Assembly (NCBI GenBank): GCA_028673005.1
Contig: CM054116.1
Coordinates: 101,410,207-101,474,206, forward strand
DNA: 64,000 bases
Reading direction: 5' to 3'
DNA from: Tanypteryx hageni
Taxonomy: Eukaryota; Arthropoda; Insecta; Odonata; Petaluridae
Made by a program: the position numbers and the translations under genes. This document shows positions 22,822 to 33,550 of the stretch, in pieces (the first letter of the stretch is position 1; each line of letters starts with the position of its first letter). A model generated the notes under the pieces. The model had not been told where the DNA came from, ran no database searches, and was given only the letters and a program-made list of their open reading frames with translations.

Positions 22822-24161
22822 CCCGAGACAACGTATTACGTATTTTTGTGCTCTAGTCAAGGTTCAAAAACTACGCCGCCCCTTCAAATGAAAGTATACA
22901 GTAAACATTTTTGCCTCTCAAAATTTACAACGTTGATGGAACATAAAATTAATATATTTTATAATATAAAACGTTACATTTAAAAGTTCAAATTGTCATT
23001 TGTTGCACTCATAAACGTGCCTTGCTCGCCTAGCCCTTGTCCCGGGTCTGCGCACACATATACATTCAGGCTTTTGTAGGGACTAAAGTCAGCGATACAT
23101 CAGGAAAAACGACGCATAGGGGAACGATAGATCGAGACTTCACTCTGTGTGTATATATGTATGTATTTGTGTGTGTAAGGAAAATTACACGTAATTTGTA
23201 TTCGAATAACATTCAAATAGTAATACTGGGTACGCCTTAAAAACGCTCATTATCCCTCGAACAAGTTATTATGTATTTTCACTGAGTATGCGCATATACA
23301 AACCAATACATATATTAGAATCAATACACAAAAAACACCCCTAAATAAGCTCATATTTATATGTGTTTATTCATAATTATATATTTCATGTCTTTGAACC
23401 TCTGACTCAAGCCTAAATAATAATTTCAAAACATTAAATACACGTTCGTTACGAGGAGTACGGGATCCATTTCTCGATAGTCAAAAGAGGTTCGAGTCAC
23501 GAAACTTGAAGGACATGCGCCTGCCTAATTTTGGTTATCGAAGATTCCGAAAAAACCCAATGCATTTTATCGACTCTCGAGTCAGTTCTAGGTTTTTGGA
23601 AGGGCATTAGTGTGAGGTTGGACTTGTATCTCTCTCTCTCTCCCCCATTTCTCTCGCTCCTCATCAACCTCCACCTCTTCCAAGGTGAACGAGCACTATG
23701 CGAGATGAATCCGAGGGAGTGGCGGTGGTCCAGAAGACCGTCTCTCCCTTCTTTTGTCTATATTTCCTTTGGATTACGACAAACAGCCCTCCTCCACCTC
23801 TGTATCTCTTTCCATCGCTCTCTCCTTCCCTCTTCCTCGCGGCTTTGATGTGTGTTTCATCAGAGGAAAACTCAAGAACTAGGTCATAATCGATTGAACT
23901 CTACTACTCGTGATTCTTTCGTCATTTTTCGTTTTATTTTTCGCGGGGCTTTTCTTTCACTTTCTAAAGCGCCCACCAATCTACGAGATGAGCAGGAAAA
24001 AACGAGAGAGGGAGTGAGAAAGGTAGAGCAGAGAGAGAGAAATGGAGGGAGAAGTTTCTCGAAGTGAGAGAGAGTCTCCGGACATCGAATATTATCGGTT
24101 GTGTGTGTGGTTTTTTTCCTATCCCGCCATCATCCCTCCTGCATCACCTCTTCTTCCCATT

Positions 24162-24163
<2 letters not shown>
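22822..24163. other. Intergenic; no gene
   Basis: Mixed sequence with CT runs near 23630-23650 and GA runs near 24000-24075. Frames up to 105 codons show no motif. A word GAGGTTCGAGTCAC at 23488 resembles a B-box, but no tRNA-like structure surrounds it. Confidence 0.4.

Positions 24164-24206
<43 letters not shown>
24164..24206. repeat. (TA)n microsatellite
   Basis: Alternating AT of about 42 bases, bordered on the right by a GA run. Confidence 0.95.
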
Positions 24207-24208
<2 letters not shown>

Positions 24209-24646
24209 AGAGAGGGAGAGAGGTGAGGTGAGGGAGAAACCGGAATGTTTTCGCAATGCTAGCTTCCACCGGAGCGAGTTTCCGGGATGGGAAGATCCGG
24301 AGCTGCTCTTCGCGGGAGCGTAAACAGGGACCTTTTTGGAGAAAGCGACGACCAAGTAGTATTCCGGGAAAGGAGAGATGTTAACCGTCGTGCGTATCCA
24401 AAATCCGATCTTCTTGCTCTCTCTCTGTCTCATCCGTTGTTTGGAAACGCGTGACACGGCAACACGCACGCGAGGCAAATAAAAAACATCAACGTGGATA
24501 AAATTACAGCGTTTTTCTTCTTTCATTAAATTCAATTATATTTTGTTTTTTCTTTAATTCCGCTATGAAAATTTCTTTCATTAACATAATTGACGAAATG
24601 AGGAGAATTTGGATTTTGATGCGTAAATTAAGCTTATTTAATTTAT
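24207..24646. other. Intergenic; no gene
   Basis: Mixed then AT-rich sequence. A 138-codon minus frame crosses the adjacent microsatellite and is not supported. Confidence 0.4.
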
Positions 24647-27053
24647 TACTTTCTCCATATACGAAGTATAGAGAAAGTATTGTTTTCATGAAAATAATCA
24701 AATTCGAGGTTTCAACGGAAATACATGTTTTAGGGTCCCCTGAACACGTTTTGACTATTTTCTCGATGATGTCTGTGTGTCGGTCTGTCTGTCTGTATGT
24801 GATATATTTTTGTGGGCGCTCTAACTCAAAAACTATTAATCAGATCAACACAAAATTTTATATTTAACATTTTCATAAAAGTTAAAAGATGTAATTAGTT
24901 TGAGGTAAAATTCGGTCTACCGGAAGTGGGTGTTTACTTTTGTCACTTCTCCGTTATTTTGAAATATTTGCTTTAATATTTGATAAATGTAAAAATGTAT
25001 TGAAATAAATTGTCGGAAATTTTAGTTTCCACAACCTTTGTTTAATACATTTTCCATATAATGCATTGTTTAAGAGATATCTTATATTTTTACCTGCCAC
25101 CACCATGCCACCTACCAATGACGCTTAGTTATGTCTTAGTAACACTCCTTTTTCTTTTCTTAATTGTCAACCGGAAGTAAATATTGACAACGATCCCAGA
25201 GCTAACAACATGTAATTTTCCATATAAATATGGAGAAAGTCATGTGTTGCCCACATCAGTTTATTTTTATGTTGTTATACCGCCACCTATTCGGTCACCA
25301 GAACCTTGTTTGCAAGTGGCCACAATATGGAAATGTACGCTCAAAATTTCAGTTTTCCACCTTTTATACCTTCGTAGATATTATTCAACTGTTTCGGCCG
25401 TAACTTTGTAGAAATCCATAATTCAAAGAGAACCTTATGTGGCCACCACATGGCTTTCCCCATACCCGTAATATTTCTAAAAATCCCAAATATGTTAAAT
25501 GATAATAATATTTTAAGGAACTGGAAGAAGATTTTAAAGAGTTTACAAAGAACAGAAATAAACTCAAACCGTAGCCCCGAAGCTAATTAAGAATTAAGAA
25601 AATAAAAGGACCGTAAAGTGTTTACAATATTCGGCGATATGTGTGGTTGTGGCAGCTAAAAGATTTAGTTTTAAAAATATCTCTTCAACAATGCATCATA
25701 TGGCAAAATATTTCGAACAAAGGTTATAGAAAATTACATTTGTACAACTTTTATCCCAGTACTGTTTTAAAATTAGCAAATATTAAAGCAAATATTTAAA
25801 AAATCTGATGTGGCCGCCACATGAATTTCTCCATACCTGTTCTACTTCTAAAAATTCCCAAGAGGTTACATGATAATAAATATTTTAAGAAACTGAGAGA
25901 AAATTTTAAAGACTCCAAAAAGAACAGATATAAACTCAAACCATAGCCATCTGATACTGGATATAGCCAGGAAACTCCAAAAATTAAGAAACTATAAAGG
26001 AGCGTTACTAAGAGGTAATTAAGAGTCAATTGTTGATAATAGATATCGGTAGGTGGCGTGATGGTGGCAGCTAAAATATATAGTTTTTAAGATATCTCCT
26101 TTAAAATGCATTATTTGGGGAAATGTTTCAAACAGAGGTTTTAAAAAATTAATTTCCTACAACTTTTATTCCAGTACATTTTTACATATATCAAATATTA
26201 AAGCAAATATTTCAAAATTACGGATAAGTGACAAGAGTAAACACCCACTTTCGATCGACCTATTTTTACAAAAACTAATCAGTTCTTGCGACTTGCATAA
26301 AAATGTTAAATATAAAATTTTGCGTTGACCTGATAAATAGTTTTTGAGTTAGAGCACCCACAAAAAAACTGTCACATAAAAACACAAACATAATCGAGAA
26401 AATGGTCAAAACGTGTTCAGGGGACCTCAAAACCTCTATTTCCGTTGAATTCTTCAAATCGATTTATTTCATGAAAACAAGACTCCCCTATATGGAGAAA
26501 ACGGATTTGACAAGAGTAAACATACACATCCGGTCGATTTTTTCATGAAAACAATAGTTTCTCTATACTTCGTATATGGAGAAAGTCACAGACACACCCA
26601 CAGACATCATCGAGAAAATAGTCAAAACGTGTTCAGGTGACCTTAAAACATATATTTCCGTTGAAATCCCGAAATCGATTTTTTTCATGAAAACAATACT
26701 TTCTCTATACTTCGTATATGGAGAAAGTAAAAAACAGAAAAATGACAGGAGTAAACACCCACTTCCGGTTGAGCAATATTTACCAAAAACTAATGTTCTT
26801 TTCCTGTAACAAAAATGACAAATATAAAATTTCACATTGATATGATTAATAGTTTTTGAGTTCAAGCACCCACAAAATTCCGGTCACAGACACACACACA
26901 CACACACACACACAGACACTCCAACAGACATCATCGAGAAAATAGTCAAAACGTGTTCAAGGGACCTTAAAACATCTATTTCCATTGAAATCTCGAATTC
27001 GATTTTTTTCATGAAAACAATACTTTCTCTGTACTTCGTATATGAAGAAAGTA
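24647..27053. repeat. Foldback repeat cluster with ATACTTCGTAT-type termini
   Basis: The left end TACTTTCTCCATATACGAAG is inverted at the right end (27053-27021). The left arm (24647 to about 25175) contains AACGGAAATACATGTTTTAG, GAACACGTTTTGACTATTTT, a TGTCTGTCTG run, AACTCAAAAACTATTAATCA and CACCATGCCACCTACCAATG in that order. The complements appear in reverse order from about 25980 to 26500, so this is a long inverted repeat. Further partial right-arm copies follow at 26503-26718 and 26730-27053. The spacer holds a direct duplication: 25432-25800 resembles 25805-26225. The hairpin TATACGAAGTATA or a close variant occurs at 24658, 26564, 26706 and 27030. No protein of a known mobile element is present, so the superfamily is unknown. 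Confidence 0.75.
26885..26916. repeat. (CA)n microsatellite inside the foldback cluster
   Basis: An alternating CA run at the point where the other arms carry TGTCTGTCTG or CACAGACACAC words, so it is an expanded internal segment of the same repeat. Confidence 0.85.
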
Positions 27054-27088
27054 ATAAAGTAACTTGGTAAAATTTCTACAAGAACTTA

Positions 27089-27154
27089 ATTAGAGGGACT
27101 CGATCTAGATTTCGACGCTTTAAAGCGTCGAAATCTAGATCGAGTCCCTCTAAT
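27089..27154. repeat. 66-bp perfect palindrome
   Basis: Arms of 33 bases (27089-27121 and 27122-27154) are exact complements with no spacer. The centre is GACGCTTTAAAGCGTC. Beyond them the flanks remain partly complementary (TTCTACAAGAA against TATTGTAGACA) for about 28 bases more on each side, giving a cruciform-capable region of roughly 120 bp (27061-27184). Confidence 0.95.
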
Positions 27155-27184
27155 AAAAGTATTGTAGACATTTTATCCAATTAT

Positions 27185-28690
27185 TTTATTTTTGAATTCG
27201 TAGATATATTTTAAAATTTAAAATGGGTCCCTATTTGATCCCGTATATATTGCACTCAAATCCAAGGAAAAACAAATGGGAGCATAGCAGAAAAATCTAC
27301 GCTCCAAGATTCAGATCTCTATTATTAACGGTTTTCTCACAATTTCAATTTAAGTGCACAGACAGACGGACAGACGCCAGAGTGAAACTATACGCGCGTT
27401 TTTTTAAAACTCGCTAAAATATAGTAAGAAAGATCCAAGAGCCGTGCGCGAGAGCTCATTTGACCATGAAAACTCCTTCATGGTCGAACCCGTAGAAAAG
27501 TTTTCAATTTAGCTTTTTTTATCTTTTCCCGTCGCGACTTTTTCATGATATCGGATTCGGATATGTAAGCCATTGCTGCAGATGTCCTTCGGATCAGTAA
27601 AAAAAACGTCGTAAATGTTGTTTTGGCTCTCGGAAAAATCCCATTCGGGACCAACGATTGCGAAATGTTTCCATTGTTTCGCTGTAGAACTTCCAATCGA
27701 TTTTTCGATATTGCATCCAAAACTTCGTTTGACCACATTTGTTTGAATATTTTTTTGTATGAATGAATGTCATGATTCATTAATGATGCCGGTCTAATAC
27801 CGCTAACGAACTAAGTCGAATCCTGGTAATATAAAAAAGCATTCTACAAAAAGCCCTTGACCTTATGTTGCGGATCAAAAAATATTATCTGAATTCATTA
27901 TAACGGAGAAGAATGAGCCAGGATTTTTTAAATATCAGATTTTATTCGGGGTCCGATGTCGATATAAACAATAAGTTAAAATTCTTTAAATAAAATAAAT
28001 ATATAATCCAAAATTCATCAATCATGCTTAATCGACTATCTCATCAATCCTTCTAAAATAAACTTTTCAACTTGATTAAATAAATTGATAGAAAGAATTG
28101 ATCCGAGAATCTGATAGGCATAAGCGGCAAGTTTGGGAATAATTTGGAAACACCAAGAAATTCCCCGTTCTGAAACGAGGGAATTCATCTGATGCGACAC
28201 TTCAGAGGTAGAATACCGCTCGACAAGTGGAAGAACCGGGATCGATTCACTGTCATGGCAGAATTTTTCTCCTGTTTCCTTGATTAAATAAGATTTTTTA
28301 AATGCCAGGAGGCGAGATTTTACCATACTTTTTTAAAGCAAGAAACCTACTGGTAACACTTGAACAAAAGTATTGTTACGATCATTCTTATACCCCCTGT
28401 TTTATTCTTAAAAGTCTAACCACGGTGTCGCTCGCATTTTCTGTCACTCTAAAAGGCGGAAAAAAAGAAAAAGACACCTTCCGCATTATGGAGTGCACAC
28501 CTTTGGCATCGCTAAAGTGAGGTGGGGTTGGCAGGGCTCGACCTTTTCATTCACTTTAATTCAACGATTGTTGGAGTAGAGCTTTGGATATTGGCCTTCA
28601 TCCACGCTGGAAGTGGTAGTTATGGAAACCTAGAGGAGGATGGGGACGTGGTCAGACGAGGAGTATGGAGTGGGTAGGGAAATAATGGTG
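27185..28690. other. Intergenic; two unidentified minus-strand ORFs
   Basis: Two minus-strand frames have ordinary composition: 27780-27478 (100 codons) and 28326-28036 (96 codons, ending near LFNQVEKFILEGLMR). I recognise neither. They may be fragments of decayed elements. The ACAGACGGACAGACG run at 27358-27374 resembles spacer words of dispersed repeats. There is no splice or promoter evidence. Confidence 0.3.
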
Positions 28691-29300
28691 GAAGGGGGAA
28701 TAAAGGGGAAGTAGAGAGAGAGAGAAAAAGAGGAATGGGAGGAAGGGAAGAATGAGTTAAGAGGAGACAGACGGGGTTAATTATTGGGAAGGAATGAGAT
28801 ACGTGCTCCTGATGCAGAAGGGGAGGATGGCGAGAGAAAAAGTGAGAGGTGAGGGAGAAAAAAGAAGAGGGGAGAGAGGGAAGAGAAAGGCGAAGGATAG
28901 AGGAGAGCGAGGGAGAAGAGTGAGGAGTGAGGGAGAGAGAGGGGAGAGAGAGGGGAGAGAGTGAGGGGAGAGAGTGGGGGGAGAGAGTGAGGGGAGAGAG
29001 TGAGGGGAGAGAGTGAGGAGAGAGAGTGAGGAGAGAGTGAGGGGAGATAGTGAGGGGAGAGAGTGGGGGGAGAGAGTGAAGGGAGAGAGTGAGGAGAGAG
29101 AGTGAGGGGAGAGAGTGAGGGGAGAGAGTGAGGGGAGAGAGTGAAGGGAGAGAGTGAGAGGAGAGAGTGAGGGTAGAGAGAGAGGGGGAGAGTGATGGGA
29201 GAGAGAGCGAAATGAGTGGGAGAGAAAGGAGAGGTGAGAGAGTGAAGGAGGAGAGATATGAGTTAGGCGGGGAGAGAGGAGTGAAAGAGAGGAGGAGAGG
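28690..29300. repeat. GA minisatellite, GGGGAGAGAGTGA unit
   Basis: After irregular GA sequence, a 13-15 base unit GGGGAGAGAGTGA repeats with small changes from about 28935 to 29170. The flanks stay GA-rich. Confidence 0.85.
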
Positions 29301-30035
29301 GAGAGGGGGGAGAGTGATGGGGAGAGTGATGGGGAGAGTGATGGGGAGAGTGATGGGGGAGAGTGATGGGGAGAAAGATGGGGAAAGTGATGGGGGAGAG
29401 TGATGGGGGAGAGTGATGTGGGAGAGTGATGGGGAGAGTGATTGGGGAGAGTGATGGGGAGAGTGATGGGGAGAGTGATGGGAGAGGGTGATGGGGAGAG
29501 TGATGGAGGAAAGCGATGAGAGGGAGTGATGGGGAGAGTGATGGGGGAGAGTGATGGGGGAGAGTGATGGGGAGAGTGATGGGGGAGAGTGATGGGGGAG
29601 AGTGATGGGGGAGAGTGATGGGAGAGAGTGATGGGGAGAGTGATGGGGAGAGTGATGGAGGAGAGTGAGGGGGGAGAGTGATGGGGAGAGTGATGGGGAG
29701 AGTGATGGGGAGAGTGATGTAGAATAGTGATAGGGGAGAGTGATGGGGGAGGGTGATGGGGGAGAGTGATGGGAGAGATTGATGGAGGAGAGTGATGGGG
29801 AGAGTGATGGGGGAGAGTGATGGGGAGAGTGATGGGGAGAGTGATGGGGAGAGTGATGGGGAGAGTGATGGGGAGAGTGATGGGGAGAGTGATGGGGAGA
29901 GTGATGGGGGAGAGTGATGCGGAGAGTGATGGGGGAGAGTGATGTAGGAGAGTGATGGGAGAGAGTGATGGGGAGAGTGATGGGGGAGAGTGATGGGAGA
30001 GAGTGATGGGGAGAGTGATGGGGGAGAGTGATGAG
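29301..30035. repeat. 12-13-bp minisatellite, GGGGAGAGTGAT unit
   Basis: The unit GGGGAGAGTGAT, or GGGGGAGAGTGAT with one extra G, is repeated about 55-60 times with few substitutions. The two length variants alternate irregularly. The array follows the TGAG version of the unit in the preceding minisatellite, so one may derive from the other. Confidence 0.95.
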
Positions 30036-30889
30036 GGAGAGATGGGAAAAAGAGGGGAAGATGGTTGGCAGAAGGGAGGATGGATGGCAGAGCAGAGGAT
30101 GGATGGCAGAAAGGAAAGAGAAAAGGGAGAGAGATGGAGGATGAAGGGATTAGAGTTTGAAAAAAGATAGGGGCAGAGAGGAGGTGAGAGAGAGGAGAAA
30201 GAGGGGAAGAGAGGATGGGAGAAAGAGAGAATGAGATATAGGAAAGAGAGGGGGGGAAAGAGGTGAAAGAGATATGGGAGAGAGATAAATAAGCGAAGGA
30301 GAGAGAGAGAAACGGCGGGAGAGTGAGAGGAGTGAGTTGAAGTGGGGAGAAAGAGGTTGGAGGGGGAAATATTTACGGGAGGGGAAATCGGGAGCGCGCG
30401 TGGTTGAGCTTATGAAGACAAACAGAGTCGCAAGCAGGTGGAGAGCAGACGCAATGATGGAGAGAGGACGATGAGGAGCGGGAGGGGTGGGATGGGAAAA
30501 GGTGGCGCAGGAATTTTTTCGAAAAAAAAAATAACAATAATAAAATCTGAATTTGCCGCGCGATGGCGCCGATGCTGATGAAAAATAAAGAGGGAACTCT
30601 TTTAAATGGGAAAGAGAGAGTTGGAGTTGAAAGGGGGGGACTGGGAGGGTGGGAGGTAAGCGGGGGAAGAGCACTTCAGAATCGCGTGAAATTCCGACGC
30701 ATGTGCGAAATGTTGGCTCGCTTATTTATGCAGGACATTTTTTTAGCCCGTGCGTATGTGCATGCCTCGTCGAAAAGGCAGAGGTTAAGGGGGGGGAGGG
30801 ATAATGGAAGGGGAAATGGGACAGACAGACAGACAGACAAACGACTTTATTAGGGGAGGGGTAATGGGAGGGGTAAGATAGATAGATAT
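30036..30889. other. GA-rich flank then mixed sequence; no gene
   Basis: GA-rich to about 30380, with GGATGGATGGCAGA words at 30070-30110. Mixed sequence follows, with an ACAG run at 30821-30840 and a short GATA run at 30879. Open frames are composition artefacts. Confidence 0.5.
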
Positions 30890-31175
30890 GCGTCTTTATT
30901 TGGGCGTGATTGATATTAAACAGTCTCTTCTTCCATATAACCCGTAGTCAATTACAGACAGGAAGAAAGTAACAAAGAATAAAATAAAAGATTAGATAAA
31001 ATAAAGTACTACATAAATACAATGACAAGTTAGCATTTTAGGAGATGAAAAGAGATGGAGATTTGTTTGTGGGAGAAAACTAGGGATAATTCCCTAGGAA
31101 AAAGCACACTGCAGGAAAGCACACCCAAACAAGAAGGGGGTGTGAAAAACCTTCGAAACATACTGATAGCAATAT
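30890..31175 (-). repeat. LINE-3'-end-like repeat, copy 3
   Basis: It starts GCGTCTTTATTTGGGCGTGA and shares TACATAAATACAATGACAAG, GAGATGGAGATTTGTTTGTG, AACTAGGGATAATTCCCTAG and GTGTGAAAAACCT with copy 2 at 20770-21085. It has lost the short insert that copy 2 carries before the CCCTAGG word. It is non-coding, with a polyadenylation-like end on the minus strand. Confidence 0.7.
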
Positions 31176-31189
31176 TTATATATATTTGT

Positions 31190-31510
31190 ATAAGGGAAGG
31201 GGGTAAAGGGGAGAGGTTAAAGGGGAGGGGGTCAAGGGGAGGGCGTAGGAGGTAAAAGAGGAGGAAGGTGAAGGTGTAAGGGGAGGAGGTTGAGAGAGGA
31301 GGAAAGAGGGAAGGGGAGGAAAAAAGGGAGTAGGAAAGGGGAGTAGGAAAGGGGAGAAGGAAAGGGGAGGAGAAAAGGGGAGGAGGAAAGGGGAGTAGGA
31401 AAGGGGAGAAGGAAAGGGGAGGAGAAAAGGGGAGGAGAAAAGAGAAGGAGGAAAGGGAAGAAGGAAAGGGAAGAAGGAAAGGGAAGGGGGAAAGGGGAGA
31501 GGGCAAGAGG
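31190..31510. repeat. GA minisatellite with 52-bp higher-order unit
   Basis: A 13-14 base unit of the form AAAGGGGAGGAGG occurs throughout. The four-unit block GAGTAGGAAAGGGGAGAAGG and onwards at 31341 is repeated at 31393, a period of 52 bases, so groups of units have been duplicated together. Confidence 0.8.
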
Positions 31511-33550
31511 AGGGGTAGGGAGAAGACATTAAAATTTATAAAGCGTGAGTGAAATATTTTTTTTTATGTAATGCAAAAGTTTGTTTGATACGCGCGTTGT
31601 GAGAATTCTGACGGAAATTTGGCGCTAATGACGACAGATGAATAATTAAATTTACTTTAGGCGGAGACTAGAATCCCGAGCTTTCAAAAAAGCATAAAAA
31701 GCGATTTGTGCTTATTCGGCAGTAGTTCAATTAAAACGCTCGGGAAAATGAAATTTAGAGTATGGGCAATTACGACGAAATATGCAAACGTCATTGACCA
31801 CTGAATAAGTAGAACCCTCGATCTTAGCAAAGAGATTTTCCACCAACAAAGCCTCTCAATCGCATACATTTGATAAATAGTTTGATAGATTCGACAACCG
31901 TTCACATGGTTAGAAAAAACAGCTGCGCAATCTTGACAAAATGCAACCGCCATTAGTATCGATTCATCGATTGAAATGAAGTTTTTTTTAGAATATAGTA
32001 TCGTTGAATCGCCTCATATTACTGCTGATTCTTGTTCGTAACTAGCATCTGATTTTCATCATAAAATTGTTGGCATTAGAGCAACTTAATTTATGAATTT
32101 GATATTAGCATCTGATTTTCATCATAAAATTGTTGGCATTAGAGATACTTAATTTATCAATTTGGTATTAGCCATTAGGAAAGTCAGGTGATGATTGTTG
32201 AATGGATAATCGAAGTATAAACGCGCATTTAGTAGGAGAAATACAAAATGAAAGGAGATATCACAAGAGTTAAACTCGACAAATAAGTTGGCAAATTAAT
32301 TTCGCGAGTTCGAAATATAATTTAATTCTGCCTTTCTGTCTGTCTGTCCAGAATACACTCGAAAAATCACAACAACGTGGCTATCAACAGCAAAAAGGTA
32401 TAATAATGCAAGGAAACGAAGAAATTTTGAAACTTTTTCATCAAAACTAAAAAAATACCGTAGAATTGGATGCACTATCTCTCTCTCTCTCTCTTTTCCC
32501 AACTCCCCTTCTTCCCTCTATCTATTCTCGCCTCTCTCTCTTTCTCCCTGCAATTTCTGAATGCGAACCTTAAAAAATATAAAACAGAAAGATTGATCGA
32601 TAAATTCCGTAAAAAGTTAAAAGAAAAACTTTAGAAACGAAATAAATATATGCACAAAAAAGACTACGAGAATGTAGAAAGGTACGGATTTGTCCTGGGA
32701 AAAAAAATAAAATGCAAGATGAATTTTTAATGCTGAAAGTGGATGGTAAGGGTAAATAAAAAAGCAAATGGAGAGAGAGGTTGTAGAGCGATAGAAGAAG
32801 AGAGAATAAATTGGAAAGAGAGTAGATGTTAATTTTCCGAGTGAGGATTTGCGAACGATAAAATGAGACCAAACGGCCCACGCGAGGAAAAGGGAGAGAA
32901 AGAGAAAAGCGGGAAGAGAGCGGAGCGCAAATGACGTTGTCCAGGAGGTAAAGGAATGCGGAAGGATAAATAAAAAAGGAAGAAAAAATAGAGAGTGAGT
33001 AACCTTTTTGATCTGATGATAGGAACCGAATGACACGAAAGCGGTTGGTCGCCAAAAGAGTAATAAATGAAATAAAAAATGCAACCTAAACATGCAGGGG
33101 AGCGGATAGAGGATTGGTACAATGAAAGTTTTTTTCTGCAGGAATTAGGCGGGAGAGATAGGAAGAGTTGTGTGTCATCGAGAATAGACCGCGTGGTATC
33201 CTAATACGCGGAAAAATATTATAGGGTTGAGGAAAAGATAAAATAAGAGAGAGAGAGAAAGCAAAAAGTACGAGGATACAAGAAAGAGAGCTAAAACTCC
33301 TTCATATGGGGAAAAAACAGTAAAGGAAAAGGAGAAAGCCAAAAGAGAGAGGGAGAGAAGAGGGGGAGTAAATGAAAGAGAGAAAGGGAACAGAGAGTTG
33401 ACGGGATATGACAGTCAAGGATAGCATAGGGAGATAGGAGTATAAGATCATAAAGGAGGGTTTAGAAGAAGAAAAATGAGAAGTAAAAAGAGATGGAAAA
33501 GAGGATGGTAAGGGGAGGTGAAAAGAGAGAGACGGCGGGAAGGAGATAAA
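31511..33550. other. Intergenic; no gene apart from the tandem repeat inside
   Basis: AT-rich then GA/AT sequence. Minus-strand frames of 89, 161, 158 and 97 codons are F/L/S-rich. They overlap each other in different frames, which argues against coding. A 63-bp tandem repeat within is listed separately. Confidence 0.4.
32043..32172. repeat. 63-bp tandem duplication
   Basis: TAGCATCTGATTTTCATCAT and the following 40 bases at 32043 recur at 32106 with only a few changes. A third partial start (TTAGCCATTAG) follows at about 32168. Confidence 0.9.

Noticed and set aside
23480..23500. B-box-like word GAGGTTCGAGTCAC as a tRNA gene
   Set aside because: No A-box or cloverleaf stems are found around it.
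24658..27042. loxP-like words (ATACTTCGTATA)
   Set aside because: The match is to one arm only. The surrounding sequence is a dispersed repeat, and no 34-bp site with two arms and the right spacer is present.
28935..30035. CRISPR-like array
   Set aside because: The units are contiguous 12-15-bp repeats without unique spacers, in a eukaryotic context.
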